This document shows, piece after piece, positions 26,069-36,923 of a stretch of DNA of 64,000 nucleotides (position 1 is its first letter; each line of letters starts with the position of its first letter). The position numbers and the translations under genes are program-made. The notes beneath the pieces were generated by a model, which worked only from the letters and a program-made list of their open reading frames with translations, made no database searches and had not been told where the DNA came from. This stretch comes from Microbacterium sp. CSI-V (lineage in GTDB: Bacteria; Actinomycetota; Actinomycetes; Actinomycetales; Microbacteriaceae): contig NZ_MTQM01000009.1 of assembly GCF_001984105.1 (NCBI RefSeq), forward strand, positions 744,001-808,000. Reading direction: 5' to 3'.

Positions 26069-27073
26069 ATGTCCACTCCGTCCATCGCTGTGCTGGGCGC
26101 CGGCGCCAACGGGGCCTCGATCGGTGCCGACCTCATCGACGCGGGCCTCGACCCTGTACTGATCGAGCAGTGGCCCGCCCACGTCGAAGCCATGCGGCGC
26201 GACGGTCTGCGCATCGAGATGCCGTCGAGGACCCGCCACGTGCATCCGCGCACGCTCCACCTTTGCGAGGTCGCGACCCTGCGCGAACCGTTCGATCTGG
26301 TCCTGCTGGTGACGAAGGCCTACGACGCCCGCTGGGCCGCCGCGCTCATCGAGCCCCACCTCGCCGCCGACCGCGCGATCGCCGCGGTCCAGAACGGCAT
26401 GACGACCGACGCCGTGGCCGACGTCGTCGGCGCGCACCGGACGGTCGGCACCGTGATCGAGATCTCGTCGACCATGACGGATCCCGGGATCGTCCACCGC
26501 CACGTCGACCCCGAGCGGTCCTGGTTCGCTGTGGATGCCACGGCGCCGCGCGGGCACGACGTGGCCGACGTCCTGTCGCACTCGGGAGAGGTCGCCCGCG
26601 TGGACGACATCGCCTCCGCCAAGTGGATGAAGCTCGTCAGCAACGCCTCGGTGCTCGTGCCCACGGCGGCACTGGGCCTTCCCATGGTCGACGCGATCGA
26701 GGTCCCCGGGATGCGGGACCTCATGCTCGAAGCCGGGCGCGAAGCGCTCCGCGTCGCCGGCGACCACCGTGTCCTGCCGATCTTCGGGCTCACCCCCGAG
26801 TCGATCGCGAGCTCGCCCGACGTCGTCGAGACCATGCTCGACGCGCTCTACACGCGCTTCACCGTGCCGGGCGCGACGACCACCGTGCTCCAGGACTGGC
26901 GGAAGGGCCGCCACAGCGAGGTCGACGACATCAACGGCGCTGTCGTCGCCGCCGGCCGGAGACTCGGCATCCCCACCCCCGTCAACGACGCGATCGTCGA
27001 GGTGGGCCACGCCATCGAGCGCGGAGAGATCGAGCCCGCCCTCACCGCGCTGCAGCTCCTGCAGCGCGGTTAA
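26069..27073 (+). CDS. Ketopantoate-reductase-family oxidoreductase 2 (ApbA/PanE-like)
   Basis: A 334-residue paralogue of the 21192-22232 gene. Shared blocks include GASIGADLIDAGLDP, IEQWPAHVEAMR, LHLCEVATLREPFD, VQNGMTTDAV, AKWMKLVSNASVLVP (catalytic lysine) and TTTVLQDWRKGRH. GAAGGAG precedes the ATG. The two copies differ mainly in the loop after the lysine and at the C-terminus, suggesting related but distinct 2-oxoacid substrates. Convergent with rlmB, 4 bases apart, with no terminator hairpin between. Confidence 0.88.
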   Translation: MSTPSIAVLGAGANGASIGADLIDAGLDPVLIEQWPAHVEAMRRDGLRIEMPSRTRHVHPRTLHLCEVATLREPFDLVLLVTKAYDARWAAALIEPHLAADRAIAAVQNGMTTDAVADVVGAHRTVGTVIEISSTMTDPGIVHRHVDPERSWFAVDATAPRGHDVADVLSHSGEVARVDDIASAKWMKLVSNASVLVPTAALGLPMVDAIEVPGMRDLMLEAGREALRVAGDHRVLPIFGLTPESIASSPDVVETMLDALYTRFTVPGATTTVLQDWRKGRHSEVDDINGAVVAAGRRLGIPTPVNDAIVEVGHAIERGEIEPALTALQLLQRG

Positions 27074-27077
27074 GGGG

Positions 27078-28068
27078 TCAGTCGGCGTGACGCAGCGTCG
27101 ACACCTGGTACAGGGCGACGGATGCCGCGATGCCCGCGTTGAGCGACTCGGTCGAGGCCGAGATCGGGATCGACACCACCTGGTCGCACGTCTCGGTCAC
27201 CAGGCGCGACAGGCCCTTGCCCTCGGATCCGACGACGATCACGACGGGGCGGTCAGCGAGCTGGAGCTCGGGCAGGGCGACGTCGCCGTCGCCGGCGAGA
27301 CCGAGGATGAAGACGCCCTGCTTCTTGAACTCCTTCAGCGTCGCGGTGAGGTTCGCCGCGAGGGCGACCGGCACGCGCGCGGCCGCGCCGGCGCTCGTCT
27401 TCCACGCCGCGGAGTTCACGCTCGCCGAGCGGCGCTGCGGCAGGACGAGGCCCTGACCGCCGAACGCGGCGGTCGAGCGGATGATGGCACCGAGGTTGCG
27501 CGGGTCGGTCACGCCGTCGAGGGCGACCAGGAGCGGGAGCTCGCCCCGGTCGATGATCTTCTCGAGCAGGTCCTGCGGGTGGGCGTACTCGTACGGCGGC
27601 ACCTTCAGCGCCACGCCCTGGTGGACGCCGTCGAAACCGGCCATGCGGTCGAGCTCGGGGCGGGTCACCTCGAGCACCGGGATGCCGCGGTTCGTCGCGA
27701 TCGACAGCATCTCCTTCACGCGGTCGTCCATCTCGACGCGCTGCGCGATGTAGAACGCGGTCGCGGGGATCTTCGCGCGCAGCGCCTCGAGCACCGAGTT
27801 GCGGCCCGTGACCGTCTCGGTGTCGTCGCTCTGCTTGGCGCGGGGGCGACCCTGCGACGAGCCCACCGGGCGCACGCCGGGCTTGCCCTTGCCGCCGGCG
27901 GCGGCGTAGCGCTCCTGGGCGGCCTTGCGCTTCCCGGCGACGTGCCAGGCGCGGTCCTCGGCCTTGGGCGTGGGGCCCTTGCCCTCGAGCGCCTTGCGCG
28001 AGTGTCCGCCGGTGCCCTTGAGCGGGCCCTTCTTCTTGCCGGGGTTACGGGCTCCCGGACGTCCAGGC

Positions 28069-28076
<8 letters not shown>
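27078..28076 (-). CDS. rlmB: 23S rRNA (guanosine-2'-O)-methyltransferase, TrmH/SpoU family (RlmB)
   Basis: A 332-residue SPOUT methyltransferase. A basic N-terminal extension ([14 protein letters not shown], about residues 1-95) is typical of actinobacterial members; then the substrate-binding domain [18 protein letters not shown], and the trefoil-knot motifs [35 protein letters not shown] and [23 protein letters not shown]. The family methylates G2251 of 23S rRNA or a nearby site. It overlaps the end of cysS by 8 bases, the common cysS-rlmB order of actinobacteria. Confidence 0.92.
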
Positions 28077-29460
<1,384 letters not shown>

Positions 29461-29528
29461 CGCACAAGCCTACCGGCCGCCCCTGGAGGCGACCCGTGCC
29501 CGAAACACGGCCACGCTAGGGTCGCTGC

Positions 29529-29990
29529 ATGCCGCTGGAGATCCGCCTCGATGACGTGTCCGTCGCCGACACCCGCGCGCTCGTGACCGCGCACGTGTCG
29601 GGCATGCTCGAGAACACCCCGCCGGAGAGCTGCCACGCCCTCGACGCCGACGCGCTCGTCGACAAGGGCGCCCTGCTGTGGTCCGCCCGGGTGGACGGGG
29701 AACTCGCGGGTATCGGTGCGCTGTCGCCGTTCGGCGCGGACGCCGGGGAGCTGAAGTCCATGCGCGTCACGGACCGTTTCCTCGGCAAGGGGATCGGCCG
29801 CGCGATCCTGCGGCACATCGTCGCCGAGGCGCGGGAACGCGGCATCCGCAGCCTCTGGCTCGAGACGGGGAGCGGCGACGATTTCGCGGCGGCCCGGGGC
29901 CTCTACGCGAGCGAAGGATTCGTGGAGTGCGCGCCGTTCGGGTCGTACCGGCCCGACCCGCTCTCGACGTTCATGACCCGCGAGATCTAG
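29529..29990 (+). CDS. GNAT-family N-acetyltransferase
   Basis: A 153-residue acetyltransferase. The acetyl-CoA pocket is in [28 protein letters not shown] (a Q/RxxGxG/A variant), followed by [30 protein letters not shown]. It resembles the YjgM/ElaA-like group acting on small amines or amino acids. Its end overlaps the convergent ispDF gene by 4 bases. Acceptor unknown. Confidence 0.88.
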   Translation: MPLEIRLDDVSVADTRALVTAHVSGMLENTPPESCHALDADALVDKGALLWSARVDGELAGIGALSPFGADAGELKSMRVTDRFLGKGIGRAILRHIVAEARERGIRSLWLETGSGDDFAAARGLYASEGFVECAPFGSYRPDPLSTFMTREI

Positions 29991-31204
29991 ACCGGGAGCA
30001 CGAGCGCCGTCGCGAACGCGGCGACGCCCTCGGTGCGGCCCGTGAACCCGAGTCCGTCGGTCGTCGTCGCGCTGACTGAGACGGGGGCGCCCCCGAGCGC
30101 GGCGGACAACGCGCGCTCGGCCTCGGCGCGGCGCCCCGCGAAGCGCGGACGGTTGGCCTGCACCTGGACCGACACGTTGCCGATGCGCCAGCCCGCCTCG
30201 CCCAGGAGATTCCGCGTGTGCGCGAGGAAAGCCTCGGCGTGCGCTCCGGCGAACTCCGGACGATCGACGCCGAAGTGCGTGCCGATGTCGCCGAGGCCCG
30301 CGGCGGCCAGCAGAGCATCGACGATCGCGTGCGCCACGGCGTCGCCGTCGGAGTGGCCCGAAAGTGCCTGCTCCCCCGGCCATTCCAGACCCGCGAGCCA
30401 CAGCGTGCCGTCACCGCCGAAGCCGTGCACGTCGGTGCCGATCCCGACGCGCGGCGCACCCGCCGCGGGAGCGGTCGGGGCGGGAGCGGACGGAGCGACG
30501 GCCGGCGCGGCGTCGGCGAGCAGGGCCCGCGCGCGGTCGAGGTCGGGGCCGGTCGTGATCTTGAACGACGCCGCGTCTCCGGCCACCGTGATCACGGGGT
30601 GACCCGCGGCGGCGACCAGCGCCGCGTCGTCGGTGTGGTCGGCGTCGGCGGAGCGGAGCGCCTCCTCCAGGATGCCGCGGCGGAAGCCCTGCGGCGTCTG
30701 CGCGGCGGCGAGCTCCGACCGATCCACGGCCGCGACGATCGCGCCCTCGGCATCGACACGCTTGATGGTGTCGACGACGGGCACCGCGGGGATCACGGCA
30801 TCCGCCCCGGCGTCGAGTGCCGCGACGACCCGCTCGAACACCGCCGGTGGGGTGAGGGCGCGCGCCGCGTCGTGCACGAGCACGGTGTCGACGTCGGCCC
30901 GGAGCGCGGCGAGCCCGGCCGCGACCGACGACTGACGCGTCGCTCCGCCGGAGACGACCGACACGAGATCCCGGCGATCACCCGCGACCGCGTGCACGTC
31001 GGTCATCGCGGCGCCCTCGAATCCCGAGGGGACCACGACGACCACCTGCGCGCGCGGAGCGGAGAAGACGCCGCTCAGGGAGTGACGAAGGATCGAGTGC
31101 TCGTCGAGGCCGACGAACGCCTTCGGGGCGCCCCCGTTCAAACGGGTGCCGGAGCCGGCGGCGACGACGATGACGGCCAGACGCGGAACGGGTGCGGGGA
31201 TCAC
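29987..31204 (-). CDS. ispDF: Bifunctional IspD-IspF enzyme of the MEP isoprenoid pathway
   Basis: A 405-residue fusion. Residues 1 to about 235: IspD (2-C-methyl-D-erythritol 4-phosphate cytidylyltransferase) with [40 protein letters not shown] and [11 protein letters not shown]. An Ala/Pro linker follows, then IspF (2,4-cyclodiphosphate synthase) with the zinc ligands in GIGTDVHGF and [24 protein letters not shown] and [18 protein letters not shown]. The two enzymes are non-consecutive (steps 3 and 5), yet fusion is known in several bacterial groups. It follows carD on the same strand, 41 bases downstream, the usual actinobacterial order. GTG start. Confidence 0.95.
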   Translation of the reverse strand: MIPAPVPRLAVIVVAAGSGTRLNGGAPKAFVGLDEHSILRHSLSGVFSAPRAQVVVVVPSGFEGAAMTDVHAVAGDRRDLVSVVSGGATRQSSVAAGLAALRADVDTVLVHDAARALTPPAVFERVVAALDAGADAVIPAVPVVDTIKRVDAEGAIVAAVDRSELAAAQTPQGFRRGILEEALRSADADHTDDAALVAAAGHPVITVAGDAASFKITTGPDLDRARALLADAAPAVAPSAPAPTAPAAGAPRVGIGTDVHGFGGDGTLWLAGLEWPGEQALSGHSDGDAVAHAIVDALLAAAGLGDIGTHFGVDRPEFAGAHAEAFLAHTRNLLGEAGWRIGNVSVQVQANRPRFAGRRAEAERALSAALGGAPVSVSATTTDGLGFTGRTEGVAAFATALVLPV

Positions 31205-31245
31205 CCGACCACGCTAGCGCGGACGCGCGGCGAAGCCGTGCGGCG

Positions 31246-31728
31246 TCAGGACGCGAGGACCTCGTCGAGGACGACGCTCGCGCGGTCCTCATCAGTCTTC
31301 TCGGCCAGAGCGAGCTCGGACACCAGGATCTGGCGGGCCTTGGCCAGCATGCGCTTCTCACCGGCGGACAGGCCGCGGTCCTGATCGCGGCGCCACAGGT
31401 CGCGGACGACCTCGCTCACCTTGATGACGTCACCCGAGGCGAGCTTCTCGAGGTTCGCCTTGTAGCGGCGCGACCAGTTGGTCGGCTCCTCGGTGAAGGG
31501 TGCGCGCAGCACCTCGAAGACGCGGTCGAGACCCTCTTTGCCGATCACGTCGCGCACGCCGACCAGGTCGACGTTGTCGGCGGGGACCTCGATGACGAGG
31601 TCGCCCTGCGTGACGTTGAGCTTCAGGTATTTCTTCGTCTCGCCCTTGATGACGCGTTCCTTGACCTCGATGATCGTGGCCGCGCCATGGTGCGGGTAAA
31701 CGACGGTCTCGCCAACCTCAAAAAGCAT
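31246..31728 (-). CDS. carD: CarD-family RNA-polymerase-binding transcription regulator
   Basis: A 160-residue protein. The N-terminal RNA-polymerase-interaction Tudor-like domain ([37 protein letters not shown]) is followed by the helical DNA-binding domain with [16 protein letters not shown], including the conserved tryptophan that wedges the minor groove upstream of the -10. CarD stabilises open complexes at rRNA and many other promoters. The start at 31728 is the usual family start. A -10-like TATCCT lies at 31760-31755. Confidence 0.95.
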   Translation of the reverse strand: MLFEVGETVVYPHHGAATIIEVKERVIKGETKKYLKLNVTQGDLVIEVPADNVDLVGVRDVIGKEGLDRVFEVLRAPFTEEPTNWSRRYKANLEKLASGDVIKVSEVVRDLWRRDQDRGLSAGEKRMLAKARQILVSELALAEKTDEDRASVVLDEVLAS

Positions 31729-31911
31729 GGAGTTATGTCCTTTCGGCAACATCCAGGATACCACAGGCCCCGATGCGCTAAGGTTCCGCCCCACCCCGCG
31801 ACGACCCCTCTCCCGCGCGTGAGCCCCTGCGTGCGAGCGCCCACGGGAGCGGGCCCCGGTCCCCGACCCCGTAGGATGATCAGGATGCCGTCTGTCGTTC
31901 CGGGAGGATCC

Positions 31912-32463
31912 GTGAAAACGCGCCTGTTCGCGTCCCTGGCCGTGGGGGCCGCCGTCGTTCTCGGAACGACGGGATGCAATCTCATCGCCCCCCAGGCGAC
32001 CACCATCGACTACTCCGCCTCCGACGGGGTCAATGTCCCCGAGTCCGGTCCGCTGAAGGTGCGCAACGCCCTCATCGTCACCGACGAAGAGGGGTCCGGT
32101 GGCAACCTCGTCGCGGCCATCGTGAACAGCACCACCGAGGCCCAGACCCTGCGGGTCGAGGTCGGCGAGGGCGGCAGCACCGTCCGTGCGTCGGTCCAGG
32201 TCCCGGCGAGCAGCACCGTGAGCCTCGGCGATCTCGCCAACGACGTCGCCCCCCTCGCCCTCGACGGTTTCGAGGGTGCGGCCGGGTCGACCGTCCCCGT
32301 CTACTTCCAGTCCGGCGACGGCCAGGGCGCGCTCATCGACGTGCCCGTCCTCGACGGCGCTCTGGAGTACCTCCGGACCCTCGCGCCGACCCCCACGCCG
32401 ACGAGCATCCTCGTCCCGGCCACGACGCCCTCGGCCACCCCGTCGCCGACGCCGTCGTCCTGA
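31912..32463 (+). CDS. Secreted lipoprotein of unknown function, actinobacterial
   Basis: A 183-residue protein starting at GTG with GGGAGG upstream. Signal peptide ends in LGTTGC (lipobox, Cys22). The mature part ([23 protein letters not shown], then [14 protein letters not shown]) has the look of a beta-sandwich with no enzymatic motif; the C-terminus is a Pro/Thr-rich tail ([16 protein letters not shown]). Similar DNA-modification-methylase-named proteins occur in Microbacteriaceae, but no methylase motif is visible. It is divergent from carD and convergent with regX3. Confidence 0.8.
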   Translation: MKTRLFASLAVGAAVVLGTTGCNLIAPQATTIDYSASDGVNVPESGPLKVRNALIVTDEEGSGGNLVAAIVNSTTEAQTLRVEVGEGGSTVRASVQVPASSTVSLGDLANDVAPLALDGFEGAAGSTVPVYFQSGDGQGALIDVPVLDGALEYLRTLAPTPTPTSILVPATTPSATPSPTPSS

Positions 32464-32467
32464 TCGC

Positions 32468-32511
32468 AACGACGAAGGCGCCGACGGTGATCCGTCGGCG
32501 CCTTCGTCGTT
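32468..32511. terminator. Bidirectional terminator between the lipoprotein gene and regX3
   Basis: A perfect 20-base inverted repeat (32468-32487, 32492-32511) with a TGAT loop lies between convergent stop codons and can serve both. Confidence 0.85.
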
Positions 32512-32521
32512 CCCGCGGCTG

Positions 32522-33205
32522 TCAGGCCTCGAAGCGGTAGCCGAGTCCGCGGACCGTCACGAGCATCGACGGCTCGCTGGGGCTCTGCTCGATGCGGGAG
32601 CGGATGCGCTTGATGTGCACGTCGAGCGTCTTGGTGTCGCCGAAGTAGTCGGTGCCCCAGACCCGGTCGATGAGCTGGCCGCGGGTCAGCACGCGGCCGG
32701 CGTTGCGCATGAGGACCTCGAGCAGTTCGAACTCCTTCAACGGCATGCTGATCTCGGCCCCGTCGACCGAGACGGTGTGCCGGTCGATGTCGAGCGTCAC
32801 GCGCCCGCCGCTGAGGATGCGTTCGTCGAGGTCCGACTCCTCCGGGTTGCGGCGGCGCAGGACGGCCCGCATGCGGGCGAGGAGCTCGCGCGTGGAGTAG
32901 GGCTTGGTGACGTAGTCGTCGGCGCCGAGCTCGAGCCCCACCACGATGTCGACCTCGGAGTCCTTGGCCGTCAACATGATGATCGGCACGTGCGAGGTCA
33001 GCCGGAGCTGGCGGCACACCTCGGTCCCCGGCATCCCGGGGAGCATGAGGTCCAGCAGCAGGATGTCGGCGCCCCGCTCGCGGAAGGCGGCGAGAGCGAG
33101 CGCGCCGTCCTCGGCGATCTCGACCTCGTACCCCTCCCGTCGCAGCAGGTAGGCGAGCGGGTCGGCGAGATCGGGCTCGTCCTCGACGATCAGAACACGG
33201 GTCAT
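32522..33205 (-). CDS. regX3: Phosphate-responsive OmpR-type response regulator RegX3
   Basis: A 227-residue response regulator. Receiver: [14 protein letters not shown] acidic pair, [10 protein letters not shown] phosphoacceptor Asp (about residue 52), MLTAKD and VTKPYS. C-terminal winged helix: [49 protein letters not shown], with [12 protein letters not shown]. Gene order senX3-regX3 divergent from phoU is the actinobacterial phosphate-sensing arrangement, so it is assigned as RegX3 rather than another OmpR member. It would bind the PHO box at 50026-50043. ATGA overlap with senX3. Confidence 0.92.
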   Translation of the reverse strand: MTRVLIVEDEPDLADPLAYLLRREGYEVEIAEDGALALAAFRERGADILLLDLMLPGMPGTEVCRQLRLTSHVPIIMLTAKDSEVDIVVGLELGADDYVTKPYSTRELLARMRAVLRRRNPEESDLDERILSGGRVTLDIDRHTVSVDGAEISMPLKEFELLEVLMRNAGRVLTRGQLIDRVWGTDYFGDTKTLDVHIKRIRSRIEQSPSEPSMLVTVRGLGYRFEA

Positions 33206-34419
33206 GCGGTGTCTCCCTTCACGGGTGCGGGGCGGGCGGCGGAGCCGGACTTGCGGCCCTTGCGGCGCGCCTTCGGACGAACCAGATCGAGGTCGGGCGC
33301 CTCGGTCCGGGGCAGGCGGATGGTGAATGTCGAGCCGCGCTCGGGTCGCGACCAGAGTCGGACCTCGCCGCCGTGCCGCTGCACGGCGTGCTTGACGATC
33401 GACAGGCCGAGACCCGTGCCGCCGGTGCGACGGGAGCGGGCCTGGTCGGCGCGGTAGAAGCGCTCGAAGACGCGGTGCTGGTCGCTCTCGGGGATGCCGA
33501 TTCCCCGGTCGGTCACGGCGATCTCCACGACGTCCTCGTCGAGCTTGACCCCCACCCCGACCTTCGAGCCCTGGGGAGAGTAGGCGATCGCGTTGGCGAT
33601 GAGATTGCCGACGGCCTCGGTGAGGATCTGCGGTTCGCCCCGTACCCATAGCCCCTTGACGCCGCCGCGCACGACGGTCACCTGGGCCGAGTCGGCCTGG
33701 ATCGTGTGCGACTCGATGGCCGCGGTCACGACCTCGTCGATCGACACGTCGCGCACGTCGCGGAGCTCGTCGGAGGCCTGCAGACGGGAGAGGCTCAGGA
33801 TGCGGTTGGTCAGGGCGGAGAGCCGCTGGATCTCGGCCTGCATGCGGCCGGAGAAGTACCGCACCTGCGCGGGGTCGTCGGCGGCGGATTCGATCGCCTC
33901 GGCCAGGAGGCTGACCGCACCGACCGGCGTCTTCAGCTCGTGGCTGGTGTTGGCCACGAAGTCGCGCCGCATCTCTTCCACGCGCTCGCGCTCGGTGATG
34001 TCGCGCAGCACCAGCAGGACCAGGCGCGGCGAGACGGGGGCCGCCCGCACGGCCACGAGGCGCGGCTCGGCGGGAGCGGCACCGCGACGCAGGCGCAGCT
34101 TCTCGCTGACCGGGGCGCCGTTCTCGCGCGCGGTGCGGGCGACGCGTCGCAGATCGTCGTCGGCGATCGCGCTGCCGGCATCCAGTCCGAACACCTCGGC
34201 GGCGGGAGAGAGAGCCAGCACGGTGGCGGACGTGTCGCACACCACGGCGGGGTCGTCCAGGGCGCCGAGCATGGACTCCACGCCCTCGGGGAGTTCCGAC
34301 GACCCCTGGGCGAGTGCCCGGTCCCGGGCGCGCTGCGCGACGACGATGAGGCTCACGACGGAGCTCCCGACGATGATTCCCACGAGGAGCGCGAGCAGCG
34401 AGAGCTGCGTCTGATCCAT
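33202..34419 (-). CDS. senX3: Sensor histidine kinase SenX3
   Basis: A 405-residue kinase with two N-terminal hydrophobic stretches merging at residues 5-28, a PAS-like domain (about 45-155; VVCDTSATVLALSPAAEVFG, DITERERVEEMRR), the H-box DFVANTSHELKTPVGAV with phosphoaccepting His, N-box NLIANAIAYSPQGSK, and G boxes DRGIGIPESDQHRVFERFYRAD and GTGLGLSIVKH. SenX3 senses phosphate through PstSCAB and PhoU, both present in this window. A basic tail KARRKGRKSG follows. Start at 34419 fits the short periplasm-less SenX3 architecture. Confidence 0.92.
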   Translation of the reverse strand: MDQTQLSLLALLVGIIVGSSVVSLIVVAQRARDRALAQGSSELPEGVESMLGALDDPAVVCDTSATVLALSPAAEVFGLDAGSAIADDDLRRVARTARENGAPVSEKLRLRRGAAPAEPRLVAVRAAPVSPRLVLLVLRDITERERVEEMRRDFVANTSHELKTPVGAVSLLAEAIESAADDPAQVRYFSGRMQAEIQRLSALTNRILSLSRLQASDELRDVRDVSIDEVVTAAIESHTIQADSAQVTVVRGGVKGLWVRGEPQILTEAVGNLIANAIAYSPQGSKVGVGVKLDEDVVEIAVTDRGIGIPESDQHRVFERFYRADQARSRRTGGTGLGLSIVKHAVQRHGGEVRLWSRPERGSTFTIRLPRTEAPDLDLVRPKARRKGRKSGSAARPAPVKGDTA

Positions 34420-34590
34420 GGCTCCAGCGTAGAGCCGCCCATCGGACGTCACCGGACGTTCAGACAGGGGCGACCGTGCCGAGCAGTTACTATTCACTGT
34501 CACAGCACCACTCGTTAACCTTCGCTCGGAAGAATCCCGGAGGGTCGCGGGACGTATGTGTGCCGTGCCGCCGACGAGGAAGGTATCGCG

Positions 34591-35265
34591 ATGCGCGAAG
34601 TGTTCCACCAGTCCCTCGAGGACGTCCAGGGCCGACTGGTCGAGATCGCCGAGCTGGTCGCCGTCGCCATCGACCGCGCGACCCGCGCGTTCGGGTCGAG
34701 CGACGTCTCCCTCGCCGAAGAGGTCATCGAGGCCGACGCCGTCATCGATGAGAAGGCCGTCGCCCTCGACGAGCTCGCGATCGAGATCCTCGCCCGCCAG
34801 CAGCCGGTCGCGCGCGACCTGCGCATCGTCGTCACGGCGCTGCGCGTGAGCGCGTCGCTCGAGCGCATGGGCGACATGGCCGAGCACATCGCGCAGCTCG
34901 CGCGCTCGCGCTTCCCCGAGCGCGCCATCCCGAAGGGGCTCAAGAGCACCTTCACCCGCATGGGCGAGCTCGACGTCCAGGTCGCACGGAGCCTCGCCGA
35001 GCTGCTCCGCACGCAGGACCTCCGGATCGCCGAGGAGATCCGCGACGTCGACGACGACATCGACGAGCTGCACGTCAGCGTCTTCGAGAAGGTCCTCGGC
35101 GACTCGTGGAAGGGCGAGGCCACGGCCACCGTCGACGCGACCCTCGCCAGCCGCTACCACGAGCGCTTCGCCGACCACGCGGTCTCGGTGGCCAAGAAGG
35201 TCGTCTACCTCGCCACCGGCGACTGGGCCGGCGCCGACGAGGTCACCCCGACCCCGGTCGTCTGA
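34591..35265 (+). CDS. phoU: Phosphate-signalling regulator PhoU
   Basis: A 224-residue protein with two PhoU three-helix repeats, carrying the metal-cluster motifs EADAVIDEKAVALDE and DDDIDELHVSVFE, plus ARQQPVARDLRIVVTALRVSASLERMGDMAEHIA and the second-repeat HERFADHAVSVAKKVVYLATG. PhoU links the PstSCAB transporter to SenX3 and prevents pho activation when phosphate is ample. Start at 34591 has GAGGAAGG upstream. The 171-base divergent region with senX3 holds GTTCAGA- and GTTAACC-like pieces, but not a convincing 11-base-period PHO box. Confidence 0.94.
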   Translation: MREVFHQSLEDVQGRLVEIAELVAVAIDRATRAFGSSDVSLAEEVIEADAVIDEKAVALDELAIEILARQQPVARDLRIVVTALRVSASLERMGDMAEHIAQLARSRFPERAIPKGLKSTFTRMGELDVQVARSLAELLRTQDLRIAEEIRDVDDDIDELHVSVFEKVLGDSWKGEATATVDATLASRYHERFADHAVSVAKKVVYLATGDWAGADEVTPTPVV

Positions 35266-35278
35266 CCCGCGAACGTCG

Positions 35279-35311
35279 AAGGGGGTGGATGCCAGTGGCA
35301 TCCACCCCCTT
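35279..35311. terminator. Bidirectional terminator between phoU and gpmA
   Basis: A 16-base perfect inverted repeat (35279-35294 and 35296-35311) sits between convergent genes. Confidence 0.85.
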
Positions 35312-35327
35312 CTCGTTGCGGGGCGGG

Positions 35328-36074
35328 TTACTTCTTGTTGCCCTGCGCGGCGACGGCGGCGGCACCGGCCGCGGCAGCCTCGGGGTCGAGGTACTCGCCC
35401 GGACCGAGCGGCTTCAGGTCGTCGTCGAGCTGGTAGACGAGCGGGATGCCGGTGGGGATGTTCAGCTCGGCGATGTCGGCGTCGCTGATGCCCTCGAGGT
35501 GCTTGACGAGGCCGCGCAGCGAGTTGCCGTGCGCGGTGACGAGGACCGTCTTGCCCGCCTGCAGGTCGGGGACGATGTCGCTGTGCCAGTACGGCAGCAT
35601 GCGGTCGATGACGATCTTCAGCGACTCGGTGTCGGGCACCTCGCCGTCGATGCCGACGTAGCGGGGGTCGCCGACCTGGCTGTACTGGTCGTCCGCCGGG
35701 AGCGGCGGCGGCGGAACGTCGAAGGAGCGGCGCCAGAGCATGAACTGCTCGTTGCCGAACTCCTCGAGCGTCTGCGCCTTGTCCTTGCCCTGCAGGGCAC
35801 CGTAGTGGCGCTCGTTGAGGCGCCAGGAGCGCTTGACGGGGATCCACAGGCGGTCGGCCGCGTCGAGGGCGATGTTGGCCGTCTGGATCGCGCGGCTGAG
35901 CACCGAGGTGTGCAGGACGTCGGGCAGCACGCCCGACTCCTTCAGGAGCTCGCCGCCGCGCTGGGCCTCGGCCTTCCCCTGGTCGGTCAGCCGGACGTCG
36001 ACCCAGCCGGTGAACTGGTTGGTCTTGTTCCACTCGCTCTGCCCGTGGCGGAGGAGGATCAGCGTGTGAGGCAT
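35328..36074 (-). CDS. gpmA: 2,3-bisphosphoglycerate-dependent phosphoglycerate mutase
   Basis: A 248-residue glycolytic enzyme that interconverts 3- and 2-phosphoglycerate. Catalytic histidine in [12 protein letters not shown] (His10), [16 protein letters not shown], and the second histidine in [18 protein letters not shown]. The C-terminus has an Ala-rich tail. Its position next to phoU is common in actinobacteria. Confidence 0.96.
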   Translation of the reverse strand: MPHTLILLRHGQSEWNKTNQFTGWVDVRLTDQGKAEAQRGGELLKESGVLPDVLHTSVLSRAIQTANIALDAADRLWIPVKRSWRLNERHYGALQGKDKAQTLEEFGNEQFMLWRRSFDVPPPPLPADDQYSQVGDPRYVGIDGEVPDTESLKIVIDRMLPYWHSDIVPDLQAGKTVLVTAHGNSLRGLVKHLEGISDADIAELNIPTGIPLVYQLDDDLKPLGPGEYLDPEAAAAGAAAVAAQGNKK

Positions 36075-36133
36075 GTCTCCATGCTAGCGACGCCGACGGC
36101 TCTCCTCCGGGTCGCGCCTGGCATCATGTCGGA

Positions 36134-36922
36134 GTGACTCCCTCCCCCGTCGGCCGCCCCACGCGCGGGACGACCGGGGTCAACCGCCTCCGACGGGTCG
36201 ACCGGTGGATCGCGCGGCATCCGGTGCTCCGGCGCGCGGACGACCCCTTCGTCATCGACCTCGGATTCGGGGCGAGCGCGGCGACCCCCCTCGAGCTGCA
36301 CGCGCGGGTGACGCGCGTGCGGCCGGACGCCACGGTCCTCGGTCTCGAGATCGATCCGGAACGCGTCGCCCGGGCCCGGGCGCAGGCCGAAGGGATCGAC
36401 GGGGTGAACTTCGCCCTCGGCGGCTTCGAGGTGCCGACGCCGGCCGGCCGGCGGCCGGCGATCATCCGGGCGATGAACGTGCTGCGGCAGTACGACGAGG
36501 CGGACGTCGCCGACGCGTGGGCGCGGATGTGCGCGCGGCTCGCACCGGACGGCATCCTCGTCGAGGGGACGTGCGACGAGATCGGCCGAGTCGTGACCTG
36601 GGTGGAGGTCGGCGCGGATGCCGTGCCCCGGTCGCTCACCGTCTCGCTGCGGCTCGCCGAGCTCGACGACCCGGCCATCCTCGCCGAGCGACTGCCGAAG
36701 GCGCTGATCCACCGGAACGTCCCGGGTGAGCGCGTGCACGACTACGTCGCCGCGCTGCAGCGCGAGTGGAGCCGCGCCGCAGCCGTCGCGCCGTTCGGGC
36801 CCGTGCACCGGTGGCGGACCGCGATCGAGGCGCTGGCCGCAGACGGGTGGCCGGTGCGCGGACGGTCGCGCTGGCGGCTCGGCGAGGTCGGCGTCGAGTG
36901 GAGTGCCGTCGCGCCGGCCTGA
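36134..36922 (+). CDS. Class I SAM-dependent methyltransferase
   Basis: A 262-residue protein starting at GTG. Motif I is VIDLGFGASAATPLEL, motif II VLGLEIDPERVARARA, then GVNFALGGFEVP and the post-core ARLAPDGILVEGTCDEIG. Substrate unknown; the C-terminal 100 residues have no recognisable domain. It is single, divergent from gpmA and convergent with the FUSC gene (1 base between). Confidence 0.82.
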   Translation: MTPSPVGRPTRGTTGVNRLRRVDRWIARHPVLRRADDPFVIDLGFGASAATPLELHARVTRVRPDATVLGLEIDPERVARARAQAEGIDGVNFALGGFEVPTPAGRRPAIIRAMNVLRQYDEADVADAWARMCARLAPDGILVEGTCDEIGRVVTWVEVGADAVPRSLTVSLRLAELDDPAILAERLPKALIHRNVPGERVHDYVAALQREWSRAAAVAPFGPVHRWRTAIEALAADGWPVRGRSRWRLGEVGVEWSAVAPA

Positions 36923-36923
36923 G

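Noticed and set aside
34420..34590. Possible PHO box between senX3 and phoU
   Set aside because: GTCACCG and GTTCAGA are 10 bases apart and other half-sites are weak; no clear 11-base repeat.
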